A stretch of 35,423 nucleotides of DNA from positions 1-35,423 of the forward strand of contig CAAGHZ010000030.1 of NCBI GenBank assembly GCA_900769795.1, in the 5' to 3' direction. Position numbers and translations under genes: made by a program. Positions 23,437 through 30,289 of this stretch are shown piece by piece. Position 1 is the first letter of the stretch. Each line of letters begins with the position of its first letter. The notes under the pieces were generated by a model. It was not told the origin of the DNA. It made no database searches and saw only the letters and a program-made list of their open reading frames with translations. Source of the DNA: Clostridia bacterium. GTDB lineage: Bacteria; Bacillota; Clostridia; Monoglobales; Monoglobaceae.

Positions 23437-23867
23437 TAACGATCACCTTCCGTTTCTTGGTCTGCCTTTCTTACAAACTTACACTTGAGAGGCAACTTGT
23501 GCATAGCAAGACGAAGTGCCTCACGTGCAACTTCTTCTGATACGCCGCCAATCTCAAACATAACTCTGCCCGGCTTTACCACTGCAACCCAGTATTCCGG
23601 TGAACCCTTACCACTACCCATTCGGGTTTCAGCAGGCTTCGCTGTAACCGGCTTATCCGGGAATATCTTTATCCATACCTGACCGCCTCTCTTTGTGTAA
23701 CGAGTCATAGCTACACGGGCAGCCTCTATCTGATTGCTTGTTATCCAAGCAGGGCTGAGCGCCTGTATACCAAAATCGCCGTAAACGACCTTGTTACCAC
23801 GATGCGCTGCACCCTTCATTCTTCCGCGCTGTACTTTTCTGCGCTTAACTCTTTTTGGTGATAACAT
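23436..23867 (-). CDS. rplP: 50S ribosomal protein L16
   Basis: Positions A-site tRNA on the large subunit and is needed for peptidyltransferase centre shape. The 143-residue product has KRVKRRKVQRGRMKGAAHRG at the N-terminus, the ARVAMTRYTKRGGQVWIKIFP core and the KPAETRMGSGKGSPEYWVAVVKPG loop. Its ATG overlaps the rpsC stop by one base, and its stop overlaps rpmC, giving a coupled rpsC-rplP-rpmC run. Confidence 0.98.
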   Translation of the reverse strand: MLSPKRVKRRKVQRGRMKGAAHRGNKVVYGDFGIQALSPAWITSNQIEAARVAMTRYTKRGGQVWIKIFPDKPVTAKPAETRMGSGKGSPEYWVAVVKPGRVMFEIGGVSEEVAREALRLAMHKLPLKCKFVRKADQETEGDR

Positions 23868-24571
23868 TATTTTTTGCCTCCTTCCGCACGGCCCTGTCTT
23901 CTTCTGGGCTTAGCTTCAGTCTGAGCATCTGTGTTTCTGCCTTCTGCAAGAACTTCACCTTTGTAAATCCAAACTTTAACGCCGAGTTTACCATAGGTTG
24001 TATTTGCTTCGGTGAAACCATAGTCAATGTCAGCTCTGAGAGTCTGCAGAGGGATAGTACCCTCGTGATACTGCTCTGTTCTGGCAATTTCTGCACCGCC
24101 TACACGACCTGCAACATATGTCTTGATACCCTTTGCACCAAGTTTCATTGTGCGGCCCATGCACTGCTTCATTGCCTTTCTGAATGATATACGACGCTCA
24201 AGCTGTGATGCGATGTTCTCTGCAACAAGCTGTGCGCTCATATCAGGAACCTTAACCTCGATTACGTTAAGGATAACAGTTTTGCCTGTCATTTTTTCAA
24301 GATCCTTCTTAAGCTTTTCTATCTCGCTTCCGCCCTTACCGATAACAAGACCGGGCTTTCCTGCATGGATAGAAACGCGAACCTTATTAGCAAATTTCTC
24401 GATTTCGATTTTTGCAACTCCGGCCTGGAATAACTTGTTCTTCAAGAACACTCTGAGGTTATAGTCCTCTACGAGGCTGTCGCCGAAGCTCTTTTTGTCA
24501 GCAAACCAACGTGAATCCCAGTCCTTGATAATACCAACTCTCAGACCGTGTGGATTAACTTTCTGACCCAT
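23867..24571 (-). CDS. rpsC: 30S ribosomal protein S3
   Basis: 30S head protein at the mRNA entry site. The 234-residue product begins MGQKVNPHGLRVGIIKDWDS, has a KH domain (about 40-110) with VIGKGGSEIEKLKKDLEK, and a C-terminal domain with the GRVGGAEIARTEQYHEGTIP motif. A basic tail ends in GRAEGGKK. GATAGGAGG precedes the ATG. Between rplV and rplP. Confidence 0.98.
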   Translation of the reverse strand: MGQKVNPHGLRVGIIKDWDSRWFADKKSFGDSLVEDYNLRVFLKNKLFQAGVAKIEIEKFANKVRVSIHAGKPGLVIGKGGSEIEKLKKDLEKMTGKTVILNVIEVKVPDMSAQLVAENIASQLERRISFRKAMKQCMGRTMKLGAKGIKTYVAGRVGGAEIARTEQYHEGTIPLQTLRADIDYGFTEANTTYGKLGVKVWIYKGEVLAEGRNTDAQTEAKPRRRQGRAEGGKK

Positions 24572-24587
24572 ATTCTTACCTCCTATC

Positions 24588-24923
24588 TTATTCCTTCTCC
24601 TGAAGTTTCAATGTAATATGACTTGTTTTCTTGTTAATTCTGAATGCTCTGCCCTGCGCTCTGGCCTGAACTCTCTTAAGAGTAGGACCCTGATCCGCAT
24701 ATACTTCAGAAACATAGAGATTTTCAACACTCATATTGTGGTTGTTCTCTGCGTTTGCCATAGCGGACTTGAGCAGCTTTTCTACAACCGGGCTTGCAGC
24801 CTTGGGTGTATTTCTTAATATGCCGATCGCTTCGCCAACAGGCTTGTTTCTGATAAGGTCAATAACTGTACGAACCTTACGTGGTGCGATGCGGACATGA
24901 GTAACTTTTGCTACTGCTTCCAT
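24588..24923 (-). CDS. rplV: 50S ribosomal protein L22
   Basis: Lines the peptide exit tunnel. The 111-residue product has VRIAPRKVRTVIDLIRNK, the LKSAMANAENNHN helix and the tunnel loop with KRVQARAQGRAFRINKKTSH, which looks wild-type with respect to the known macrolide-resistance region. AAAGGAGC precedes the ATG. About 60 nt separate it from rpsS upstream, and 16 nt from rpsC. Confidence 0.98.
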   Translation of the reverse strand: MEAVAKVTHVRIAPRKVRTVIDLIRNKPVGEAIGILRNTPKAASPVVEKLLKSAMANAENNHNMSVENLYVSEVYADQGPTLKRVQARAQGRAFRINKKTSHITLKLQEKE

Positions 24924-24983
24924 TTCTGTGCAGCTCCTTTCACTTTAATAAAAGATTACTTGCGAATAATTTCTGGTACCCAA

Positions 24984-25256
24984 TTATTTGCTGGTCTTTG
25001 CACCGGCATGACCCTTATAGGTTCTGGTGGGAGCAAACTCGCCGAGCTTGTGGCCTACCATATCCTCAGTAACATATACCGGAACATGCTTTCTTCCATC
25101 ATATACCGCAATGGTATGTCCAACCATTTCGGGGAAAATCGTGGAAGCTCTTGACCATGTCTTGAGTACGTTTTTCTCGTTCTTTTCGTTCATTGCTACG
25201 ATTCTGGCAAGCAGTTTCGCATCGACGAAAGGTCCTTTTTTAATACTTCTTCCCAT
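24984..25256 (-). CDS. rpsS: 30S ribosomal protein S19
   Basis: 30S head protein that pairs with S13 near the A site. The 90-residue product begins MGRSIKKGPFVDAKLL and has the conserved TWSRASTIFPEMVGHTIAVYDGRKHVPVYV stretch and the GHKLGEFAPTRTYKGH end. AAGGAGGG precedes the ATG. Between rplB and rplV. Confidence 0.98.
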   Translation of the reverse strand: MGRSIKKGPFVDAKLLARIVAMNEKNEKNVLKTWSRASTIFPEMVGHTIAVYDGRKHVPVYVTEDMVGHKLGEFAPTRTYKGHAGAKTSK

Positions 25257-25271
25257 ACGAATAATCCCTCC

Positions 25272-26105
25272 TTATTTAGCGTTGCGTCTCTTAACAATAA
25301 ACTTGTTAGACTGCTTCTTCTTGTTTCTGGTCTTGTAACCGAGAGCCGGCTTACCCCAAGGAGTAACAGGGCTCGGCATACCGATGGGGGACTTACCCTC
25401 ACCACCACCGTGCGGATGGTCATTCGGGTTCATAACAACACCACGAACGGTGGGTCTGAAGCCCATGTGACGCTTTCTTCCTGCTTTACCGATGTTGATG
25501 TTTTCGTGGTCGGTGTTACCAACCTGACCGATGGTTGCACGACAGTTAAGTCTAACCATACGAACTTCGCCGGATGGAAGTCTAACCTGTGCGTAGCCAT
25601 TTTCCTTAGCCATAAGCTGTGCTGTGTTACCGGCACTACGAACAAGCTGTCCGCCCTTACCGGGATAAAGCTCTACGTTGTAAATAAGTGTACCAACGGG
25701 GATATCTTTAATCTCCATTGCGTTACCGGGCTTAATGTCTGCGCCCTCACCTGATACAACTACATCACCTTTCTTAAGTCCGAGAGGAGCGATGATGTAT
25801 GACTTCTCGCCATCTTCGTACTGTAAAAGTGCAATGTTTGCTGATCTGTTAGGATCGTACTCAACTGAAAGAACAGTTGCATTCATTCCATCCTTATAGC
25901 GCTTGAAATCAATAACTCTGTATTTTCTCTTTGCGCCGCCGCCACGATGTCTGACTGTGATTCTACCGTTAGCGTTACGTCCTGCTTTGCTTGAAAGAGG
26001 ACGGAGAAGAGATTTCTCAGGTGCAACCTTATCAATCTCTGCAAAGTCTGAAACAGTCATCTGACGCAGCGAAGGTGTAGTAGGATTATATTTCTTAATT
26101 CCCAT
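25272..26105 (-). CDS. rplB: 50S ribosomal protein L2
   Basis: Essential for subunit association and peptidyltransferase activity. The 277-residue product begins MGIKKYNPTTPSLRQMTVSD, has two beta-barrel domains and the highly conserved VMNPNDHPHGGGEGK loop near the C-terminus, which contains the critical histidine. It ends in a basic NKKKQSNKFIVKRRNAK tail. AAGGAGA precedes the ATG. Between rplW and rpsS. Confidence 0.99.
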   Translation of the reverse strand: MGIKKYNPTTPSLRQMTVSDFAEIDKVAPEKSLLRPLSSKAGRNANGRITVRHRGGGAKRKYRVIDFKRYKDGMNATVLSVEYDPNRSANIALLQYEDGEKSYIIAPLGLKKGDVVVSGEGADIKPGNAMEIKDIPVGTLIYNVELYPGKGGQLVRSAGNTAQLMAKENGYAQVRLPSGEVRMVRLNCRATIGQVGNTDHENINIGKAGRKRHMGFRPTVRGVVMNPNDHPHGGGEGKSPIGMPSPVTPWGKPALGYKTRNKKKQSNKFIVKRRNAK

Positions 26106-26144
26106 TTTTAAATCTCCTTATCTGCAAATTTTGAACCGATTAAA

Positions 26145-26429
26145 TTAACCCTCGAAGATTTCGATTGTCTTGCTGCCCTCTTTGAGCTTTACAACCGCTT
26201 TCTTCCAATCGGCTCTCTTACCTGTGAACACGCCCTGTCTCTTGGGCTTACCGTCATAGTTCATGGTTGTAACCTTTTCAACTTCAACCTTGAAAATCTC
26301 TTCAACGGCCTTCTTAATTTCGATCTTGTTTGCGTTCTTAGCAACCTCAAAGGTGTACTTTCTTTCTGCAACCTGATCCATGCTCTGTTCTGTGATGATA
26401 GGTCTTCTAATAATATCGTATGATAACAT
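26145..26429 (-). CDS. rplW: 50S ribosomal protein L23
   Basis: Docking site at the tunnel exit for trigger factor, SRP and SecY. The 94-residue product has IIRRPIITEQSMDQVAERKYTF at the start and the KIEIKKAVEEIFKVEVEKV core. Its ATG overlaps the rplD stop by one base (TAATG), so translation is coupled. Between rplD and rplB. Confidence 0.97.
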   Translation of the reverse strand: MLSYDIIRRPIITEQSMDQVAERKYTFEVAKNANKIEIKKAVEEIFKVEVEKVTTMNYDGKPKRQGVFTGKRADWKKAVVKLKEGSKTIEIFEG

Positions 26430-27052
26430 TATGCGTACACCTCCTCAAGCTTTGTAACTGCATCCTTTAAAATAATGCACTTTGTGTGGTTGAGAACTTC
26501 GTAGGTATTGATTGCACCAACATAAGTTGTGTCAACACCTCTGATGTTTCTTGCTGAGAGAACTACGTTCTTGTCGTTCTCAGGAAGAACGATAAGAGCC
26601 TTCTCTGTAACATTGAGGTTCTTTAAGATGTTAGCAATCTGCTTTGTCTTAATCTCAGGAGCCTCAAGTGACTCAAGAACGATAAACTCGTTATCCTGAA
26701 CTTTTGCAGTAAGAGCAGACTTAAGAGCAAGTCTTCTTACTTTCTTATTAAGGGTGTATCTGTAATCTCTTGGCTTAGGACCGAGAGCTACGCCACCGCC
26801 AACCCACTGTGGAGCTCTGATGCTACCCTGTCTTGCGCGGCCTGTACCCTTCTGTCTCCAGGGCTTGATACCTCCGCCACGTACTTCTGTACGGGTCTTG
26901 GTGCTCTGTGTGCCCTGTCTCTGGTTTGCTAAGTAGTTAACTACTACTTCGTGCATAACGTCGGCTCTAACGTCAACGCCAAACACGTTTTCATTTAAAT
27001 CCATACTGCCGACTACTTTACCGTCAACATTATAAATATCTACTGTAGGCAT
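26429..27052 (-). CDS. rplD: 50S ribosomal protein L4
   Basis: Tunnel-lining protein; in E. coli it also represses the S10 operon. The 207-residue product has the tunnel loop KPWRQKGTGRARQGSIRAPQ (residues about 64-83) in wild-type form at the macrolide-contact site, then GPKPRDYRYTLNKKVRRLAL and a Rossmann-like C-terminal part. GAGAGGAGG precedes the ATG. Between rplC and rplW. Whether it binds the leader before rpsJ is untested. Confidence 0.98.
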   Translation of the reverse strand: MPTVDIYNVDGKVVGSMDLNENVFGVDVRADVMHEVVVNYLANQRQGTQSTKTRTEVRGGGIKPWRQKGTGRARQGSIRAPQWVGGGVALGPKPRDYRYTLNKKVRRLALKSALTAKVQDNEFIVLESLEAPEIKTKQIANILKNLNVTEKALIVLPENDKNVVLSARNIRGVDTTYVGAINTYEVLNHTKCIILKDAVTKLEEVYA

Positions 27053-27078
27053 TCTCTATTTCCTCCTCTCTCTGCGGT

Positions 27079-27714
27079 TTAGGCGTTTGCCTTTACTGCG
27101 TTTTTAACAACGAGCAATCCGCCACGAGGTCCGGGAACCGAACCCTTAACCAACAGAAGATTGCGCTCTGTATCTACCTTCACAAGGTCAAGGTTCTGAA
27201 TAGTAACGGTATCCACACCATAGTGACCTGGAAGTTTCTTTCCTTTAAATACCCTTGATGGGTCAGAACATGCACCGAGTGAACCGGGGCCTCTGTGATA
27301 ATGGCTACCGTGTGTCATAGGGCCTCTGTGAGTTCCCCATCTCTTGATGGTGCCGGCATATCCATGACCTTTGCTTGTTCCGGTAACATCAAGTACATCA
27401 CCATCTGCAAACTGGTCAACACTGAGTACGTCGCCAACATTAAGCTCAGCTGCATTGTCAAGTTTGAATTCCTTAAGATAACGTTTTACAGGAACGTTTG
27501 CCTTTGCAAAGTGTCCCTTTTCCGGTTTGTTTGATCTTTTTTCCTTCTTGTCCATGAAACCAACCTGAACAGCAACGTATCCGTCAACTTCTTCAGTTTT
27601 TTTCTGGACAACAGGACAAGGACCTGCTTCTATAACCGTAACCGGTACAAGATTGCCGTCCTCTGTAAAGATCTGGGTCATTCCAATTTTCTTACCCAAG
27701 ATTGCCTTTTTCAT
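27079..27714 (-). CDS. rplC: 50S ribosomal protein L3
   Basis: Starts large-subunit assembly and contacts the peptidyltransferase centre. The 211-residue product begins MKKAILGKKIGMTQIFTEDG and has the family hallmark GTSKGHGYAGTIKRWGTHRG followed by HGSHYHRGPGSLG. A TAGGAGG site precedes the ATG. The 154-nt gap before it is much longer than other gaps in the operon and is A/T-rich with hairpins. Confidence 0.98.
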   Translation of the reverse strand: MKKAILGKKIGMTQIFTEDGNLVPVTVIEAGPCPVVQKKTEEVDGYVAVQVGFMDKKEKRSNKPEKGHFAKANVPVKRYLKEFKLDNAAELNVGDVLSVDQFADGDVLDVTGTSKGHGYAGTIKRWGTHRGPMTHGSHYHRGPGSLGACSDPSRVFKGKKLPGHYGVDTVTIQNLDLVKVDTERNLLLVKGSVPGPRGGLLVVKNAVKANA

Positions 27715-27868
27715 TTTTATCCTCCTAATTTACACAAGCATCGGTTCCTTGGAACTTACTTGCGGGTTAGTGGTTGACATATGCCAACATAACCAAAATT
27801 TATTTTTTTCTGTTTTAATTTCGCACTGCTATATTATATATAATGAAGCAATGCATTTTTGACTTGAA
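27715..27868 (-). promoter_or_regulatory. Unusually long rpsJ-rplC gap with hairpins
   Basis: The gap holds GGTTA/TAACC enclosing a GTTGRC-type stem at 27765-27794 and a GTTC/GAAC hairpin at 27744-27755 just before the rplC ribosome-binding site. An A/T-rich part nearer rpsJ contains TATAAT on the minus strand, but no good -35 box lies 16-18 bases upstream. It may be an internal leader for rplC. Evidence is limited. Confidence 0.4.
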
Positions 27869-28177
27869 CTAAATCTTAAGTTCAATATCAACGCCTGCAG
27901 GCAAGTCAAGATGCTTAAGTGCATCAATTGTCTTTGCTGTAGGACCAAGAACATCAATGAGTCTCTTGTGAGTTCTGAGTTCGAACTGCTCACGGCTGTC
28001 CTTATACTTATGAACCGCACGAAGAATTGTAACAACTTCCTTCTTTGTTGGAAGAGGAATAGGACCTGATACCTTTGATCCTGTTCTCTTTGCGGTCTCA
28101 ACAATCTTAGCGGCGCTCTGGTCGATAAGGTTGTGATCATAAGCCTTTAATCTGATTCTGATTTTCTCTGCTGCCAT
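27869..28177 (-). CDS. rpsJ: 30S ribosomal protein S10
   Basis: 30S head protein, also known as NusE for its part in antitermination. The 102-residue product reads MAAEKIRIRLKAYDHNLIDQ and has the conserved GPIPLPTKKEVVTILRAVHKYKDSREQFELRTHKRLIDV segments. The ATG follows AAGGAGGG. It is the first gene of the S10 operon, about 300 nt downstream of its consensus promoter. The long leader is described separately. Confidence 0.98.
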   Translation of the reverse strand: MAAEKIRIRLKAYDHNLIDQSAAKIVETAKRTGSKVSGPIPLPTKKEVVTILRAVHKYKDSREQFELRTHKRLIDVLGPTAKTIDALKHLDLPAGVDIELKI

Positions 28178-28482
28178 GCTATACCCTCCTTAATAAAAAT
28201 AAGTTTACACTGTGCCGGGCGTTTCGCACAGCCTGATAATTAAACCCGAATCCGACAATCCTCCGAAAAAGCCCTCGGAGCAACGGTTCGGGGCATACAG
28301 ACACAATAATCCCGAGATGGCATCAGCATACTGCCAAAACGGTAAAAATCCTGTATTCTGCTTTAGAAGTGTGACCCTTCCGCCCGTTTTTCTTAAACCG
28401 GACAATCTCCTCTGAAATTCCCGAAACCCGCGTAAATACGCGCTTTCGCCACCTTCAGATTCATCGTATGTCTTTGTCACGC
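28178..28482 (-). ncRNA. Candidate structured leader RNA of the S10 operon
   Basis: About 300 nt lie between the predicted transcription start (near 28482) and rpsJ. Four hairpins are visible on the minus strand. (1) CGAAA plus CGCGTA pairs with TACGCG plus TTTCG at 28422-28448. (2) CCGGTTT/AAACGG lies at about 28384-28401 with one bulge. (3) CCCGAACCG pairs with CGG-A-TTCGGG at 28245-28292 and encloses CTCCGA/TCGGAG (28261-28280). (4) CTGTGC/GCACAG lies at 28210-28231. The segment is more GC-rich than its surroundings. Ribosomal-protein control of the S10 operon through its leader is known in other bacteria (L4 in E. coli); the ligand here is unknown. Confidence 0.65.
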
Positions 28483-28488
28483 TTAGAT

Positions 28489-28517
28489 ATTATACTACGA
28501 TTTTGCCTTTGTGTCAA
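28489..28517 (-). promoter_or_regulatory. Consensus promoter of the S10/spc operon
   Basis: TTGACA (28512-28517), a 17-base spacer and TATAAT (28489-28494) on the minus strand match the sigma-A consensus completely. An A-run (seven A, then GCC) lies directly upstream, and the 15 bases AAAAAAGCCTTGACA are shared exactly with the alpha-operon promoter. It should drive rpsJ through at least infA. Confidence 0.94.
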
Positions 28518-28562
28518 GGCTTTTTTTCAGGTTTTTGGCGGTTTTCTCCCAATATACAAAGA

Positions 28563-28584
28563 ACGGCGGCACCTTGGCCGCCGT
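28563..28584 (-). terminator. Terminator after the M23 gene
   Basis: A perfect 8-base-pair GC-rich stem (ACGGCGGC with its complement) with a 6-nt loop, six bases past the M23 stop codon. The following TCTTTGTATATT is only moderately U-rich, so some read-through into the S10 promoter region is possible. Confidence 0.72.
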
Positions 28585-28590
28585 CTCCTT

Positions 28591-29349
28591 TTATTCTTCG
28601 CTATTCCCCATACCCTTTAAATAATCATGAGGATTTTGGGGTTCTTCATTAACGCTTACTTCAAAATGGATATGAGGTGGCTCTGCCACTTCTGCCGCTG
28701 CAGTGCTCCCGACTTTTCCTATAGGAGCGCCCTGCGTAACGTTATCGCCTATATTGACAGGCACGCTTTCGGCAAGATTTGAGTATATGGTTCGTATACC
28801 GCCACCATGCAGAATAATCACTGTTTTTCCCATCATTCCCGAGTCCGTAATTGCCTCAACTGTTCCATCGGAGACTGCGAAAACGTCTTCTCCCTCTGTT
28901 GCCGCAAAGTCAATTCCGTTGTGGGTGCGCCAGTCATTCATTGTCTTGTTATACACAAGTTCTTCCCCTGAATAATCGGCAGTTACCGCTCCGCCTACAG
29001 GAGCAATAAATCCACCGGTCTGTGTGCTCTGTTCATTTTTATCATCCTCCGGACCATGCTCTGCGCCCTCGGGTAAGGCCTCTGTCGCCGTTGCTACGGC
29101 TTCTGCATTATACACGTCGTTTAGGCCACTTTCTGTCGCAGTCTCTGCGGTTTTACTTTCTTTTTCGGTCCCCGATTCAATAATCGCAGACCTCCACGCC
29201 TCTTTGTCAAAGCTATCCTTCTTTGACTCAGTGGGGGCTACAATCCTCACAACAACTGCAACCAGAATAACCGCCGTTGCCGCTATCGCCACAGTAAGTA
29301 TATTCTTTGGCTCAAGGACTGTCCTTCTTTTCTTCTTTTTAACACTCAC
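28591..29349 (-). CDS. Membrane-anchored M23 (LytM) peptidase-family protein
   Basis: M23 proteins cut peptidoglycan cross-links or act as scaffolds. The 252-residue product has a short basic cytoplasmic start, one membrane helix (about 17-37), an acidic/Thr-rich linker (about 40-112) and a LytM domain (about 115-245). Zinc ligands H143 and D147 (THNGIDF) and the HxH H226-H228 (HIHFE) are present. The position usually occupied by His in YAHL is Asn in YSNL (189-192), so hydrolase activity is uncertain. Topology resembles SpoIIQ, but there is no sporulation gene nearby. The start is a GTG at 29347-29349, five bases after GAGGTGA. Confidence 0.85.
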   Translation of the reverse strand: MSVKKKKRRTVLEPKNILTVAIAATAVILVAVVVRIVAPTESKKDSFDKEAWRSAIIESGTEKESKTAETATESGLNDVYNAEAVATATEALPEGAEHGPEDDKNEQSTQTGGFIAPVGGAVTADYSGEELVYNKTMNDWRTHNGIDFAATEGEDVFAVSDGTVEAITDSGMMGKTVIILHGGGIRTIYSNLAESVPVNIGDNVTQGAPIGKVGSTAAAEVAEPPHIHFEVSVNEEPQNPHDYLKGMGNSEE

Positions 29350-29397
29350 ACATATCACCTCTTTTGGTATTATGTGCCGACGTTGTAATTTTATACC

Positions 29398-30003
29398 TTA
29401 GTCTTCAATTATTTTCATTTCCTTTATCACAATAGGCGTAGACGGCATTCCTGCGCCGTCTCTCTGGGTTTCAAGGAACTTATCAACTGTTTCCATTCCC
29501 TCAACAACTCTGCCAAACGCCGCATATTGGCCATCAAGAGAAGTCAAGGTGTCATAGCAGATAAAAAACTGGCTTGTTGCCGAATCCATATCTCCGCCAC
29601 GCCTTGCCATGGACACAACCCCTCTTGTATGCGAGAGCGTATTCTTGTCAAATCCGTTTGCCGCAAACTCTCCCTTTATATTTTTGCCACTGCCGCCCGT
29701 TCCGTTTCCCTCGGGGTCACCGCCCTGTGCGACAAATCCGTCAATAACCCTGTGAAACGTAAGTCCATTATAAAATCCTTCGCTTACAAGACCTAAAAAG
29801 TTCGCACAGGTTTCGGGGGCATATTCGGGGGCTGTTTCTATAACAAAAGCATCTCCGCTCTCCATTGTTACCAAAACCTGCTTGGTATTCTGCGCAAAGT
29901 CCTGATTCACCTTATCCTCTGCTCCACATCCGCAAAACAAGTTTGCACACATACACAGCGCCAGCGCCATTACTAACCCTGTCTTTAATTTTTTTGAAAA
30001 CAT
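29398..30003 (-). CDS. Cyclophilin-type peptidyl-prolyl isomerase, lipoprotein
   Basis: Speeds cis-trans isomerisation at Xaa-Pro bonds, here probably on exported proteins. The 201-residue product has a signal peptide with a lipobox-like FCGC (C26 as the likely lipidated Cys) and a cyclophilin domain (about 45-198). The active-site motif FHRVIDGFVAQGGDPEGNG and the SQFFICYD core are present; it also has the AAFGRVVEGM segment. The ATG at 30001-30003 is chosen because AAAGGA is nine bases away; 30009 is three bases away and 30021 overlaps it. It has its own promoter, divergent from ftsH. About 50 nt separate it from the M23 gene, so the two may be co-transcribed. Confidence 0.9.
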   Translation of the reverse strand: MFSKKLKTGLVMALALCMCANLFCGCGAEDKVNQDFAQNTKQVLVTMESGDAFVIETAPEYAPETCANFLGLVSEGFYNGLTFHRVIDGFVAQGGDPEGNGTGGSGKNIKGEFAANGFDKNTLSHTRGVVSMARRGGDMDSATSQFFICYDTLTSLDGQYAAFGRVVEGMETVDKFLETQRDGAGMPSTPIVIKEMKIIED

Positions 30004-30080
30004 ATTCATCTTTCCTTTCATAATATACTATTCTGTTCCTATTCATTTAATTCCCATACCACGTGTCCTTACTATTGTAT

Positions 30081-30109
30081 ATTTTATTTACACTTTCTGA
30101 GTATGTCAA
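30081..30109 (-). promoter_or_regulatory. Promoter of the isomerase-M23 unit
   Basis: TTGACA (30104-30109), a 17-base spacer and TAAAAT (30081-30086) on the minus strand, about 75 nt before the isomerase start. It is back-to-back with the ftsH promoter. The rest of the 286-nt divergent region is A/T-rich, with nothing else recognised. Confidence 0.8.
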
Positions 30110-30201
30110 GGGGAAATATGGTATATTTGACCTGTGCTTGTTAATAATTTAAATTCAGGCGTATAATTTATAAACTTTCTGTTAACCTTCCAAATTTCGG
30201 C

Positions 30202-30230
30202 TTGTATTTTTTGGAAGAATGTGATATACT
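30202..30230 (+). promoter_or_regulatory. Promoter of ftsH
   Basis: On the plus strand TTGTAT (30202-30207), a 17-base spacer and TATACT (30225-30230) lie about 60 nt before the ftsH GTG. An additional weaker match (TTGACC near 30124) is further upstream. The position shows that an in-frame start at 30221 cannot be used. Confidence 0.7.
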
Positions 30231-30289
30231 TGTATATTGAATTTGCATATTTTTTTGGACTACCAAATCACATATTAGGAGGATATAAA

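Noticed and set aside
28205..28480. 91-codon open frame on the minus strand between the S10 promoter and rpsJ
   Set aside because: Its GTG lies almost at the transcription start with no ribosome-binding site, the peptide has no recognisable features, and the same bases form several stable hairpins. A structured leader explains it better.
30221..30289. Longer N-terminus for FtsH
   Set aside because: The upstream start overlaps the -10 box, and the added residues read through the AGGAGG site used by the GTG at 30290.
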